Assembly (NCBI GenBank): GCA_949775045.1
Contig: OX459101.1
Location: 19,106,816-19,170,815 of the forward strand
From: Metridium senile
Lineage: Eukaryota > Cnidaria > Anthozoa > Actiniaria > Metridiidae
DNA length: 64,000 bases
Direction: 5' to 3'
Shown here: positions 40,990-54,660 of the stretch, piece by piece
Layout: the number at the start of each line of letters is the position of its first letter
Numbering within the stretch: position 1 is the stretch's first letter
Translations under genes and position numbers: made by a program
The notes under the pieces: model-generated
The model's input: only the letters and a program-made list of their open reading frames with translations
Told to the model about the DNA's origin: nothing
The model's database searches: none

Positions 40990-41056
40990 AGCTGTTGAGT
41001 GGTTTGTGTTTGTTTGTTTGTTTGTTTGTTTGTTTGTTTGTTTGTTTGTTTGTTTG
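40990..41056. repeat. (TTTG)n microsatellite upstream of GPCR copy 1
   Basis: About 14 units. It marks the end of homology between the two GPCR units. Confidence 0.95.
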
Positions 41057-41948
41057 ATGCCATATGGCCAATTTCCTGGAGCAGTGGCCAGCTACAGAGA
41101 TTATCATCCTATGGAACAATCTAAAAATGATGATCAAGTCAAGTAAAAGAAACAAACATTACAGTCAATCTCTGAAGATGTATCATTATAACGATCAACG
41201 GACACGCGTGCAGAAAAAGCTAAGTTTTATTATACATATTTATATATATATATAAATATATTATTTGACACTTATATTGCGATAAAGCTAAGATCAGTAT
41301 TCTTACATAAGTATATATTTCTTTTCTACAAACATCGAATTTAATATAAACTTATGCCAAGTACTAACAAAAAGAACCAATGCTTGATTTGCATTAAAAG
41401 AGCTTATGCAAATCAAATAATCATTAATTGCTCACATTGTTCCGGTATCGTTCATCTTAAGTGCTTAGATCCCTATGGACACTTAAATGCCAATAGGCAG
41501 CATACCTATGAAAATTATCTTTGTAGTAAGTGCATTGAAAATGCATTACCATTCGCATCACTAGACGATAACGAATTCCAGTTGACTTTGTTTGAATTAC
41601 AACACGGTAAAAGCCATTTTTGGAATGTAGAAAATCTTAGCTCACTATCATTCAATCCATTCAATATCGACAATAGTCTTAAGTCAAACGCAAATCTCGT
41701 TGACAATCTTTGTGACCCAGATGTGCATGTTTTTCACAAATTGTCATCTTTGACCGATAAATGTAAATATTATATAGAAGACAGTTTTTCTGTCCTTACA
41801 AAAAAAGTTCAATTCTCAATTATCCATTTCAACATCAGAAGCCTTCGTAAACATTTCAACGAATTAGATTGCTATTTAAATTCACTAAATTTCCATTTTG
41901 ACATTATTGCACTAACAGAAACCTGGCTAAAAGACACTGATGAAAATC

Positions 41949-44615
41949 GGGTGTGTCTATAATGCGGACGCGGACGGTCCGCGGCGGACGGCGGACCGCG
42001 GACGGCGGACGGCGGACGGCGGACGGCGGACGGCGGACGAGAAAAAATGAAAAAAAATGAAAAAATAAAAAAATGAAAAATGAAAAAAATATATAAAACA
42101 ATTAAATAAATATGAAAATAAAAAATAATAATAAAAAATAATAAAAAATTAATAAATAAAAAAAAATTAATGTAATAATATCCTAAATTGAACCATTCTA
42201 AAAACAAAACAAAACGAAACGATCTAGGTTTATCTTCATTGGTTTTTGTTTTTGATCTACTAACCGCTGAATAACGGATGACCTGAATGTAATAAGTGAA
42301 TCGCAGCAATTTACACGATACTGTACTCAAACGGCGTACGCTGTGTTGCCATGAATCTTTATCAAAGGGGCTGCTTAGGTTTCTAAGGGTTTTGTAAGCT
42401 CTCTATAAGTAAAAATCCATCCGTACACACTTCAAAACCAATATCTGCAGACAACGTTCTCGTACTGTGGTTCTCACCATTCAGTTTAAAAACACAGGAA
42501 CCGTAGACTATATTGAACTGTTCCAACGACTATTAATAATCCGGAGAATTTTCACTGATTTATTTTCTATGTGAGCTCACCATAGATTTACACTCATTTC
42601 TAACCATGCACAATTAAATTCTACAATGCATACACGACATTGTTTTTGAAAATGCTTTTACATTAAACATTCTCACTTTTACGCAAACCATCAACAACTT
42701 TATATAAGTCCCACAATCACTACGGCCCTCGACTCTCCGTTGACCTTACATAAATTCTTAAGAAGTGCATATATATTATTATCAAAAGATAGTTCTACCA
42801 TGTCAGTCATCCACTAATTCGTCGAACAAGTCATTTGAAATAGAAGTAGTAGAAAGGCTGCCGTTTTCGATCTGATTTCGAGACTTCTTTATGACCTTTA
42901 TTCGCACAAGTTTCTCTTTGTTTCGGCGCCTTTCTCTTTGCACGGCAAGCTTATCTACTAGCTTGTTCGGTCGTGAAATTGGTTTGAAAACTCTTCAGTA
43001 GGTCCCTTCTTTCCAGGCCAATGAAGATCATACGTATTTTTTGTAATACTCGTTGTGCTGAAATGACATCGCTCGTGATCGTGCCAAGGATTAACGAATG
43101 GTATAAATTCTTTTTTTCCTGATTCCTTCAATTCTTTTAGCGATTTTGACAGTCTGTCGGGGTATCTGGAATCGCTATTGCATCTACCCCAACAGCAATG
43201 TTTCGTACCGACCATTTTAACAATGGATAAGGTATAATTTTATAAAAATAGCGAGCGGAATGCCAATCCCACGTACTGTAATCTTGAGCTTGTGTTTGTC
43301 CGAATCACGCGGGGGGGTCTAATCATCTAATCTATTTTTAGACCATGGGGTGCATGTAAGCGTCACATTTTGGAGCAGATTCAGCTATTTGACTATAGTA
43401 TTTATTGCTATTGAAAAATGGAACATTTCCCCGTATAAATCACGATAATACCAAGGATTCATCTCTGTTCGATTGATCGAGATTGTGTTTTTTGTTGACT
43501 TTGAACACACACGTTGAAGTGATAATTACGAAACCTGTCAAAATTGACATTTTTACAAAGTTTAATAGAGCAGGACACCAGCGTATTTGAAGTTTGGTTG
43601 GCAGCGATTCCAAATTTTGTCCCAATACAAAAAATAGAATTCGCACTTCCTACCTCGTCGATTACAGATTTTTCTGTTAAAACAAACACAATTTGCTAGT
43701 GCGAATGGGGCCGAATGATTCGCTCTTCAAGACACGTTTGAGATATAGATGACCTTTCGTATTTTATATCTACGGTATCAGTACCAAAAAATCCAAGTTT
43801 GAGATATAGCAACAATATATATATATAGGTGAACAAAAAATACAACACAGCAATAGAATAAAAAATCATAGAAAATTACAAAAGAATCGAAGTTCGTCAA
43901 CACAAAAAATCGAAGTTAGTATTGTACAATATTGTAAACAATAATAAATAAACTTAACTAGTAGTTGTCAGTATTTCAATGTGGTTTTGCTTGACTTAAA
44001 TACAATAAACTATAAGATAATAGTGACTGTATTCGGGTGACCTGAAAAAGCACCAAATTTAGATTGGCTTACGTGTTTTCGGGTTCCTGTGTTTTTAAAC
44101 TGAATGGCGCGCGCCACAGTACGAAACGTTGTCTGCAGATATTGGTTTTGAAGTGTGTACGGATGGATTTTTACTTATAGAGAGCTTACAAAACCCTTAG
44201 AAACCTAAGCAGCCCCTTTGATAAAGATTCATGGTAACACAGCGTACGCCGTTTGAGTACAGTATCGTGTAAATTGCTGCAATCCACTTATTACATTCAG
44301 GTCATCCGTTATTCAGCGGTTAGTAGATCAAAAACAAAAACCAATGAAGGTAAACCTAGATCGTTTCGTTTTGTTTTGTTTTTAGAATGGTTCAATTTAG
44401 GATATTATTTATTATTTTTTATTAATTAATTTTTTATTATTAATATTTTTTATTTTCATATTTATTTATTTTTTCATTTTTTTTTTTCATTTCATTTTTT
44501 TTTTCATTTTTTCCATTTTTTTCTCGTCCGCCGTCCGCCGTCCGCCGTCCGCCATCCGCCATCCGCCGTCCGCCGTCCGCCGCGGACCGTCCGCGTCCGC
44601 ATTATAGACACACCC
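41949..44615. mobile_element. Foldback DNA transposon FB1, 10-bp target duplication
   Basis: Ends gggtgtgtctataatgcgga at the left and tccgcattatagacacaccc at the right. The target duplication gatgaaaatc is perfect at 41939-41948 and 44616-44625. Removing the element and one duplication restores the LINE endonuclease frame exactly. The arms are about 500 bp: GC-rich CGGCGGA iterations, then an AT-rich tract, then unique sequence (for example tcatccgttattcagcggtt). The loop at about 42465-44115 holds a degenerate THAP-like frame on the minus strand. No intact transposase is present. Confidence 0.95.
42958..43215 (-). pseudogene. Degenerate THAP-like zinc-finger frame inside FB1
   Basis: It starts [20 protein letters not shown] and includes THAP-like spacing (C-x3-C near residues 8-12, later Cys near 50) and a [16 protein letters not shown] segment in which the expected C-x2-H has lost its Cys. 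A basic stretch (KLAVQRERRRNKEKL) follows in another frame at about 42960-42840. THAP fingers bind DNA and are found in P-, hAT-, Kolobok- and ISL2EU-type transposases, so this is probably the relic of the element's own transposase or a captured piece. The domain call rests on pattern only. Confidence 0.6.
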
Positions 44616-47600
44616 GATGAAAATCAGGATATTTATTCTCTTGACGGCTATAATCCAGTTTTTATAAATAGACCGAACTCCGTTGGCGGAGGTATTGCCC
44701 TATTCATTAGCAACAAATATAATTATAAAATACGCGAAGACCTACTTCACAATACAGTTGACTCGCAATTCCTTTTTGTGGAAATAAATAAAGATAAATG
44801 TAATGAATCTACGGTAGTAGGAGTTTCTTACAAATCCCCGACTACAGATATACAAGACTATTCACAAACATTTAAAAGATTGCTTGACATCTTAAACAAT
44901 ACAAAAAATGTCTACATTGCCGGAGATTTTAACATTGACCTTCTCAAGTGTAATACGCAACCAGAAACAGATTCTTTTTTTCAATCATTTGCTATCTTAC
45001 TCGCTATTCCCTACAATAACAAAGCCTACAAGAATTACGTCAAATAGCACTACTCTGATTGACAACATATATACAAACTCTTTTGACTCAGTTGAAAATA
45101 TCCAATCTGGACTTTTATACACCGACCTGACTGATCATCTTCCAGTTTTTATGTTGCAATATAATGAGGAACAAGAAAAGGGAAATGTAAAAATTGTTAA
45201 AAGAGACTATTCTAACACAAACAAAGAAAACTTTCAGCGTGACATAGCCCAACAGGATTGGTCGATTGTTTACGAAAGCACAAACTCTAATGATCAATAC
45301 AAATATTTATTTGAAATTATCACAAACTTGTTTGAAAAGCATTTTCCTACCAAAACTTTTACACTAAAAAAGAAATCAACACAAAAACCATGGATAACAC
45401 AGGGAATTTTAAGATCAATTAGAAGAAAAAACAAACTTTATAGAGCGAAAATTAAGAACCCTACAAAGAAAAATATTACAAAATTTCGCGATTACAGAAA
45501 CAGATTAAATCATTTGATCCGATTTACTAAGTTTATAAAATAATGCTAGATAATGCAAAAGGCAATATCAAGGCAACCTGGAGGGTTATCAACGAAATTT
45601 TGAACAAACGTAAACCTCATACACAAAAAGTAGATAGTATCCTGAGCAATGGTAAACGTTATACAAACAATGTTGACATATCAAATCTTTTGAACAAATA
45701 TTTTGTAAACATAGGCTCATCATTAGCGTCTAAAATTCCGTCTTGTGGTAAAAATCACAAAGAATGGTTAAACTTTAATTGCGCAACTGATTTTTCCCTC
45801 AGTCCTATTTCCCCAAAGAAAGTTTTAGATGAACTTTATAATCTAGACGTCACAAAAGCATCTGGCTTTGACGATATCCCAATACGATATCTTGTATTAA
45901 TTGCTGAATATATTCATCAACCAGTCTCCTTTATCTTTAACACATCAATTCTTACAAGTAGATTCCCAGACCCTATGAAAATCGCTAAAGTTACTCCCTT
46001 GCACAAAGGGGGTGAAAAGTCATCAGTTTCGAATTATAGACCAATATCTCTACTCCCAACAATATCCAAAGTATTTGAACAAATTATATGTGAATTACTA
46101 ACTGATCATTTGGAACAAAACAGTCTATTGTCCGACTACCAATTTGGCTTCAGGAAAAAAAGAAATACAACACTAGCAATTCTCGAATTTTCTAACAAAA
46201 TTATTGAAGCAATAGATGATGGTAAAAATGCGGTTGGAATATTCTTAGATTTATCAAAAGCATTTGATTCTGTTAATCATAAAATTCTACTAGACAAACT
46301 CACTCATTATGGCATTAATAACGAAACTCTCAAATGGTTTGAAAGTTACTTAAGTAATCGAAAGCAATTTGTTACAGTAGATGGCAAAACCTCAGATTTA
46401 TTGTCAATAACATGTGGTGTCCCTCAGGGCTCTATTCTTGGACCACTTTTATTCCTCATTTACATCAACGACTCCAAATTTGCTGTACGAAATGTCCACT
46501 TTGTTCTGTACGCCGATGATATAAATTTGCTATTCTGTCACAAATCATTCAAACAAATTGAATCAGAATTGAACCAGGAACTAAAGAGTCTCGTGGAATG
46601 GCTCCATGCAAATAAACTCACGGTTAATACTACAAAAACAAAGCTTATCCACTTTACTACAAAACAGAGAATGAAAGGCACAACGGCTAACACGCCAGAC
46701 TTTGTAATATCCTTAAGACAAGGAGAACCTATTGAAAAGGTATCTCACACTAAATTTCTAGGTATAGTACTTGATGAAAATCTGAATTGGAACTATCATA
46801 TCGAATTATTGTGTAAAAAGATTGCAAAATCAACTGGGATTCTTTCTTTTAACACCTTAATCTACCTATTTTAAAAAGTCTTTACTATAACCTTATATAT
46901 TCATATATTTCATATGCAGCTCTTACCTGGGGTAATAACTATAAGTCAAGGCTTATGCCCCTATATATACTGCAAAAACGCGCATTACGAATTTCTGCCA
47001 GCAGAGAACCGAGTAGACCACTCTTTCAAAAGCTTGAAATCTTAAATATTTTTGAAATTGCTAAACTTCAATCTGCTGAATTTGTCTATGACCACTCGCA
47101 AAATCAACTTCCTGATATGTTCTCCAGCTATTTCCAAGATATTGATACCAGTCACCATTATAATACAAGATCAAAATCCAAAAACAATTTATTTCTTCCT
47201 CGTGTGAATCTAAATTACGGAAAATTTGGTATAAAATTCTCAGCTGTCAAAGTGTGGAATGACCTCCCACTTGCAATTAAAACGTCAATTTCTAAAAAAA
47301 CCTTCAAAAACAAATTAAAAAAGCATTTCCTTTCACAGACATAATTAAATTTTAACTATATGTCAGATATTTGATAAATGTTTTTTCGTATTTGTATATC
47401 TAATATAAAGTTTATTCATTATAACTTCATTATTGATAACTATTAATTTTAGATTATAATTCCCATTGTTTCTGTGACCTGTAAATATTACTGTTTTGTA
47501 TTTAGAGTAAGGGTGTTTGATACTAGTGTTAACCCTAGGGGTTGTTTATCAAACACCTTCCACCTTCCTATATCATCTTTATTTCTTGTTTGTAAATTTA

Positions 47601-47627
47601 TTGTGTGGAAAATAAAACCATGAACCA

Positions 47628-47785
47628 TATAGTGTTTGCGCTCTATTCCACAGTAGCAATTTGATTCTATTTCATGGATATAGTGTTTGCGCTCTATTCC
47701 ACAGTAGCAATTTGATTCTATTTCATGGATATAGTGTTTGCGCTCTATTCCACAGTAGCAATTTGATTCCATTTCATGGATATAC
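47628..47785 (+). repeat. Minisatellite F, three copies next to GPCR copy 2
   Basis: Three 51-bp units as at 38298-38725. The last runs directly into the shared GPCR flank (ctattttctccacttcaatt). Confidence 0.9.
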
Positions 47786-47887
47786 TATTTTCTCCACTTC
47801 AATTCATCTCATCTGAACTCAGATGTTTTAATCCGTTCATGGTTAGTGTATTTATTTTTATATCCTCTTCTGGTTTGAATCAAGGTT

Positions 47888-48772
47888 TCACACAGCTCCC
47901 ACTTGCCCACTTTTGCATTTCAAAATTTCCTTGAAAACTTGACGAAAATTCGAACTTTGGAAGCTGTACAGTAAAGGATTAAACACCGGTTCTAAGAAAT
48001 ACACCACCATGGCGACTTTGAAATAGGCTGACGAGTGACCCATCCGAAGTAAACCATATGTAATTATCACGGGAAAAAAGCAGAACATATACGCCAGAGT
48101 AACTAGAAAAGCGATCCTGACAAGCTTCCGCTTCTGGGTTGCTTCGTGGGCCGCGACGATATTAGTCGGGGAGACTTTGTTGTTGAAAAACTCCCTAGCG
48201 ACTTCAATATAACAGTATAAAATAAGAAAAAACGGGCCAAATATTATAAATACAGCACAGAATAGTACATAGTACAGTTTAGAAGACTCCGTCGTCTTGT
48301 CGAAAATACATTGGTTGTTTTCAAAGTGGCCAAATATGTAAAAAGGCGAAGAGACGATAACAGCGATTAACCAAATACATAATATAGCGTATTTAATTGT
48401 ATCGTCTCGTAGTCTTATCCCTGTTCGCATTGGTTTGACGATAGCATGATATCTTTCTACAGCTAAAACAGTTAGAGTGAAGATAGAGGCATAGCTGGCC
48501 GTCACAGGAATATGCCATGATATTAAGAACTTGCAAAGGAAGTCTGCCAACTGCCCCTCGTCGAATTGAGAAAAACTTTGTATCGTCGACATCGGTAAGA
48601 AAGATAGGCTTATGATATCTGATATTGCAAGGTTTACCAGTAGCAAGTTCGTAGTAGATCGTAAGGATCGTCTCTTCCATACTGCTACCACGACTAGTAA
48701 GTTGGTGAGGATTCCGATGAGTACTATTAAACTTGCTAGTATGTAAGTCGGTTTGTCAGTAGTCATGGCCAT
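47888..48772 (-). CDS. Class A GPCR, copy 2 (294 aa, intronless)
   Basis: Paralogue of 39944-40828 with the same length and all key motifs (LAISDI, VERYHAI, CFFPVI, NPLLYSF). Seven residues differ: GQ for GP in the first extracellular loop, NNQC for NNHC and TTESS for TTASS in the second loop, R for K before TM6, L for S, M for V and V for L around TM6-TM7. Both frames are intact, so neither copy shows decay. About 100 bp downstream and about 170 bp upstream are also shared with copy 1, including cactcaacagctatttacta on the coding strand. Confidence 0.93.
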   Translation of the reverse strand: MAMTTDKPTYILASLIVLIGILTNLLVVVAVWKRRSLRSTTNLLLVNLAISDIISLSFLPMSTIQSFSQFDEGQLADFLCKFLISWHIPVTASYASIFTLTVLAVERYHAIVKPMRTGIRLRDDTIKYAILCIWLIAVIVSSPFYIFGHFENNQCIFDKTTESSKLYYVLFCAVFIIFGPFFLILYCYIEVAREFFNNKVSPTNIVAAHEATQKRKLVRIAFLVTLAYMFCFFPVIITYGLLRMGHSSAYFKVAMVVYFLEPVFNPLLYSFQSSNFRQVFKEILKCKSGQVGAV

Positions 48773-48946
48773 TTTGAAACGGACCCTAATAGAGCTTTGA
48801 TATTACTGCTATTCGTTGTTCTGGCAGCGGAACTTTGAAACGATGATAATATAGTACGATGTGACGTAGTTTTGGTCTAGCCAATTGGATGCTTTATGAG
48901 TTGAAGGAGATCGAGAGACTTGGTACTAGTAAATAGCTGTTGAGTG

Positions 48947-49106
48947 GTTTGTGTTTGTTTGTTTGTTTGTTTGTTTGTTTGTTTGTTTGTTTGTTTGTTT
49001 GTTTGTTTGTTTGTTTGTTTGTTTGTTTGTTTGTTTGTTTGTTTGTTTGTTTGTTTGTTTGTTTGTTTGTTTGTTTGTTTGTTTGTTTGTTTGTTTGTGT
49101 GTTCGT
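48947..49106. repeat. (TTTG)n microsatellite upstream of GPCR copy 2
   Basis: About 38 units, against about 14 at the matching place in copy 1. Confidence 0.97.
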
Positions 49107-49179
49107 TGTTTGTTCGTTTATTTTGTGTTTGTTTGTGCGTTCGTGCGATTTGTCTTTCTGCCTGTAATATTTAAGAAAT

Positions 49180-49500
49180 ACAAGACGATTTTCCGTGTTA
49201 TATAGCCTGATCTAAACACGCGTGATGTTGGGAGAACACGAGAGAGCGTAGGAAAAGCACAAGCCGTTAGGCGAGTGCTTTTCCAGCTCTCGAGTGTTCT
49301 CCCAACATCACAAGTGTTTAGATCAGGCTATATAACACGGAAAATCGTCTTCTATTGCTTTTATAAAATATTTTTTGAGGCTAAATCGGCATTTTAATTG
49401 CTGATAAGAATAGCAATTCTCAATACGCTTAGATAGCCTCATCCAACACGGTTTTTGACCAATCAGAGCGCGCGTACTATCTAAATTATTTTATAATAGT
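49180..49500. repeat. Dispersed repeat G, copy 2
   Basis: Inverse of 23850-24115. It holds an internal foldback (gatgttgggagaacacgaga against tcgagtgttctcccaacatc) and agaatagcaattctca. Confidence 0.8.
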
Positions 49501-49508
49501 CTTTTTAA

Positions 49509-50164
49509 GGAGATTCCGTAGTTTTGCATTGCGCACGCTCTACTGCGCACAATTTTGACCAGCGAGAGCGCGCGCTACAGCTCGCGCACCTTGCGCGCGC
49601 TATGTCGGTATTACTAAAAGATCACAATTCGTACATTCAAAGTGCCATAGCGCCAAAACGAATACGGTGACCTATCTTTTTTATTTTATTGAATTAAAGA
49701 TATCCACGTTTTCAAATACATATCTGAGTTTGAATAAAAATCTATGTCCAGATTTCGAGATATTTCAAGAATTGTGGTAATATTGTGCTACCCAGGTGTT
49801 CGCGAACGATATGCTCGAGTAACTTCGAGTATTGCTTTATCGCTATTATCTTTTAACAGGTTCACTTTTCTATCCAAGTTTTGTGTGTGAATGAAGATTT
49901 GGGGTGCTAAGATGAAATAAAACCTGATATTTCAATCCTAATATCAAAAAAGAGTACCATTTAATCGCCTTTTATTCTCATTTTATACATCCAAATATTA
50001 CTCCCGCGCGCCGTCGAAATGAGTAACTTTGACGTGATCTAGTGCCAAAACCAACACGGTGACCCCCCTTTTTTATTTTATTTTTGAAATGCCCATGTCT
50101 TAAAGTATAACTGTACAAAGTTTCAATAAAAAGTTATGTCAAAATTTATTACTATGGAATCTCC
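49509..50164. mobile_element. TTAA-flanked MITE 1
   Basis: Ends ggagattccgtagt at the left and actatggaatctcc at the right, with TTAA at 49505-49508 and 50165-50168. TTAA targets point to a piggyBac- or Kolobok-type source. The interior has no coding capacity. Confidence 0.85.
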
Positions 50165-50168
50165 TTAA

Positions 50169-50777
50169 GGTGACTGGCTACCTTTGAATGTGCGCGCGCA
50201 CAAAAACCGCTGAATAAAATACAAAATTTTATTTAGGAACGATACACGTTTTGAGCTTCAACAGGGCAAAAACCTCGAATTTTGCACGGGACTCTATACT
50301 TTCTTTATGCTTAGTTGAAAGAACCTAATAAAATCTACGTTGTATCAAATGTTTTTAAAAAGTTAATTTTTCTAACATACAAAAAAATCGATTTTCGTAG
50401 GATTTTTTGTCCGACTTCATGCGAGTTTTGAAAGCACTGAAAGGATAAAATATGACAGATCAAGGTATTTCTTTGTCTTTTATTCAAAACCATCCATGTT
50501 GTATTGTAGAATGATTCATTACCCGGCATTTGTGCTTGATATAGTATGAAAAAAAACTATTTTCTTATGAGTCGTGATTTTTTTCATATTGCTTCCGTTT
50601 TCGCAAGTTTTTCTTCAAAATCTCGCGCGTAGGCATCCATTAAATGCTGATTATCTCGAAAACAAGCTCGGGACACCCCATTTCTCTTTTCATATTTGGA
50701 ATCAGCATTAAATTTCACATTAAAAAATCGTAATTTAAAGAAAAGTTTAACATTATTTCCAAAAGTAGCCAGTCACC
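50169..50777. mobile_element. TTAA-type MITE 2, adjoining MITE 1
   Basis: Ends ggtgactggctacctttg at the left and caaaagtagccagtcacc at the right. The left flank is the TTAA shared with MITE 1. The right flank reads TTCA, one base off. Confidence 0.8.
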
Positions 50778-50785
50778 TTCAATTA

Positions 50786-50852
50786 ATAGGCTCAGATTTC
50801 AGGTCGTTGGGGTTTCGTGCGCCCCCAACGGCTGAAATCTGAGCCTACTTAA
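50786..50852. repeat. Inverted repeat
   Basis: taggctcagatttcaggtcg against cggctgaaatctgagccta-type arm with a short loop. AT-rich aattaata lies on both sides. Confidence 0.75.
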
Positions 50853-50869
50853 TTAATAGCTGTTCGATC

Positions 50870-52047
50870 TTTCCTCCATTTGTTTTTTATCTTCGCAGCT
50901 GCTTCAAAGACATTGTTTTGATGAGAACTTCCAGAAATAGAATGAGAACTTAATAGTGTTTTATTTGTACAAGGGTGCATGAATCAAAAATATATGATAT
51001 CGAAGTTTCTTGACTTCAATCTGAAACGGATTCAAGCTCAAGAGCTATCGGAACTGCATACAAAAGCAGACAGTTTTAATTATTGAAGAAGACAATACTG
51101 GTACTTATACAGTTTGGAGGTTGTCAAACCAACGTCCGCAATCGTCTGAGATCGAATGTCAAATGACTTCAAAGATAAAATCCTCCTCTTAAACGGATAA
51201 TCAGCACCACCATGAAAAAGATCGAGCAAGCAGAAATATATATTTTTGGAAAGTTTTATTGCTATAAATATAATTCAAGTGAAGTAATTTGGAATCAAAA
51301 TTACAGAGATTTGTATGTGTTCAGTGAACTGTTTCCTTGCTAGCCTCGTTGTAGTGTTTTTCACATTTTTGAAATTCTCATAAGTTCTCAAGAATTTATT
51401 TGTTTTGTCTCAAATTTTTTACCTTTGCTGATGTCATTCTAATCTATATTTCTGTCAATTAAAATACTAGTTAAAAAAAATTGATAATGTGATAAAGTGG
51501 CGGTCATGTTGGCATTCGGCCTATTGTATTGTTTTAAATTGTATTAGTTCGAAACTGTGCTATAAGAAAATGCTTGGTATACATTAGTATCAAAAACAGG
51601 TTGACACTGCAAACGGCGATTGCACGACCGAAAGGAATTGTGGGTACGCATACAATTGGATTCAATTGAATTGTATGTCCGTTAATGTCTCTTCGGAGAT
51701 GTGAAAACTCCAAAAAATACGGGTTTCTTTATTTTTTTTTATTTTTTTTTTTATTTTCTTAAAAGACATAAAAAAAAATACGTGACATACCAAAAAATAT
51801 CCAGAACAAAAATTGTCAACTCCAAAAAAAATATATATATATATACGTCGTTAACGCACATTTTTTTATTTTTGTATGGTTTACCTATTTGCTTTGGTAT
51901 TGCGATTTTATATTGTGGGTTTTTAATATCTTAAATTTAATTAAAAAATAATTTATCCTAAACAAACATGTTCAGACTTGTTGTCAAGTAAAAAATTAAT
52001 TGCTATCGTTATCTAAACAGATATTGTATTGATTATTGATCGAAGCA
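50870..52047. other. Intergenic, dispersed repeats only
   Basis: 51305-51520 is the uninterrupted counterpart of the repeat at 25318-25880. 51850-52047 matches 61200-61430 and forms the left flank of FB2. No gene is recognised; the frame at 51701-51934 is AT-rich and not called. Confidence 0.6.
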
Positions 52048-52057
52048 ACGTTACCGC

Positions 52058-53890
<1,833 letters not shown>

Positions 53891-54135
53891 ACATTACCGC
53901 CGCTAAAATTTAATTTAACTCAATTTAAAATCAATTGGGCTACCGTACATAAAAATTCTTAAATTTTGCACATTTAATTTCTGAGCATTTTGCATATGGA
54001 CTATATTTCTGTTAAATTCATTTAAAATGTTGTACATAAAAAAATCGTAATTTATGCGCATTTGTAGCATTTGCATTGGCTATTTTACTTTTAAAATTCT
54101 CATCTTATCGGTGCTCCCATATATTTGCTATACGG

Positions 54136-54440
54136 GTACATGCATCCTCGGGAACCCAGGGGTATTCTTCTGTCGCTCGTTTCTCGCTTCCACAACATAT
54201 ACCCCTGGGAACGTAGTCTGTTGGAGCTTGTTCCGGAAGTCAAAATTCAGCTCTTTCCTGATTGGTCGACCTTATTAGGTCGACCAATGAAAATCAAGAT
54301 AACCATTCAAAGAAAGTCGTTAAATAAGTTTGAATTTTGACTTCCGGAACAAGCTCCAACAGACTACGTTCCCAGGGGTATATGTTGCGGAAGCGAGAAA
54401 CGAGCGACAGAAGAATACCCCTGGGTTCCCGAGGATGGGG
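54136..54440. mobile_element. Foldback MITE with about 110-bp arms
   Basis: atcctcgggaacccaggggt at the left against acccctgggttcccgaggat at the right. The match continues through acgtagtctgttggagcttg and its complement. The centre holds the small palindrome ggtcgaccttattaggtcga. Confidence 0.9.
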
Positions 54441-54524
54441 TACATGCTTCTGGATACAGTAAGGCTTTTGGCCTCGCTGTCTTAAACAGGATATGTGTTT
54501 ACCCTTGATAGACGGACGTACAGT

Positions 54525-54660
54525 GACGTATTTTGTTATGGTTTTGCCAACCAACCATTGTTATTAGAACAAAGAAAGTTAATAAATCTGTTAATTTGTG
54601 AAAATGGCTGGCAAATTAGCATCACAATACCAACACTTGTAAACACTACGCTTACCTAGT
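54525..54660 (+). repeat. Dispersed repeat, copy 2
   Basis: Homologous to 37265-37400. Confidence 0.85.

Larger units (their letters stand above)
41354..47344 (+). mobile_element. Decayed non-LTR retrotransposon (PHD finger, endonuclease, RT), split by a foldback element
   Basis: One long ORF in pieces. 41354-41948 encodes a PHD-like finger (CLICIKRAYANQI, NCSHCSGIVHLKC, LCSKC) and the start of an AP-type endonuclease (FNIRSLRKHFNELD, IALTETWLKD). It resumes after the insertion at 44626 with GGIALFIS and AGDFNIDLL. 45543-46874 is the reverse transcriptase (YRPISLLPTISKVFE, GIFLDLSKAFDSVNH, GVPQGSILGPLLFLIYIND, and YADD in place of FADD). 46955-47344 is the tail (HYNTRSKS, KVWNDLP). Frameshifts near 45010, 45540 and 46870 make it inactive. 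The architecture suits the CR1/L2/Jockey group. The AT-rich 3' tail may reach about 47480. Confidence 0.92.

Noticed and set aside
42000..42040. CRISPR-like or telomeric array of CGGCGGACGG units
   Set aside because: It is the GC-rich iterated part of the foldback transposon arm, mirrored at 44525-44590; there are no spacers.
43440..43689. Minus-strand frames inside FB1 (VLTEKSVIDEVGSAN)
   Set aside because: No family resemblance; may be non-coding sequence upstream of the THAP-like relic.
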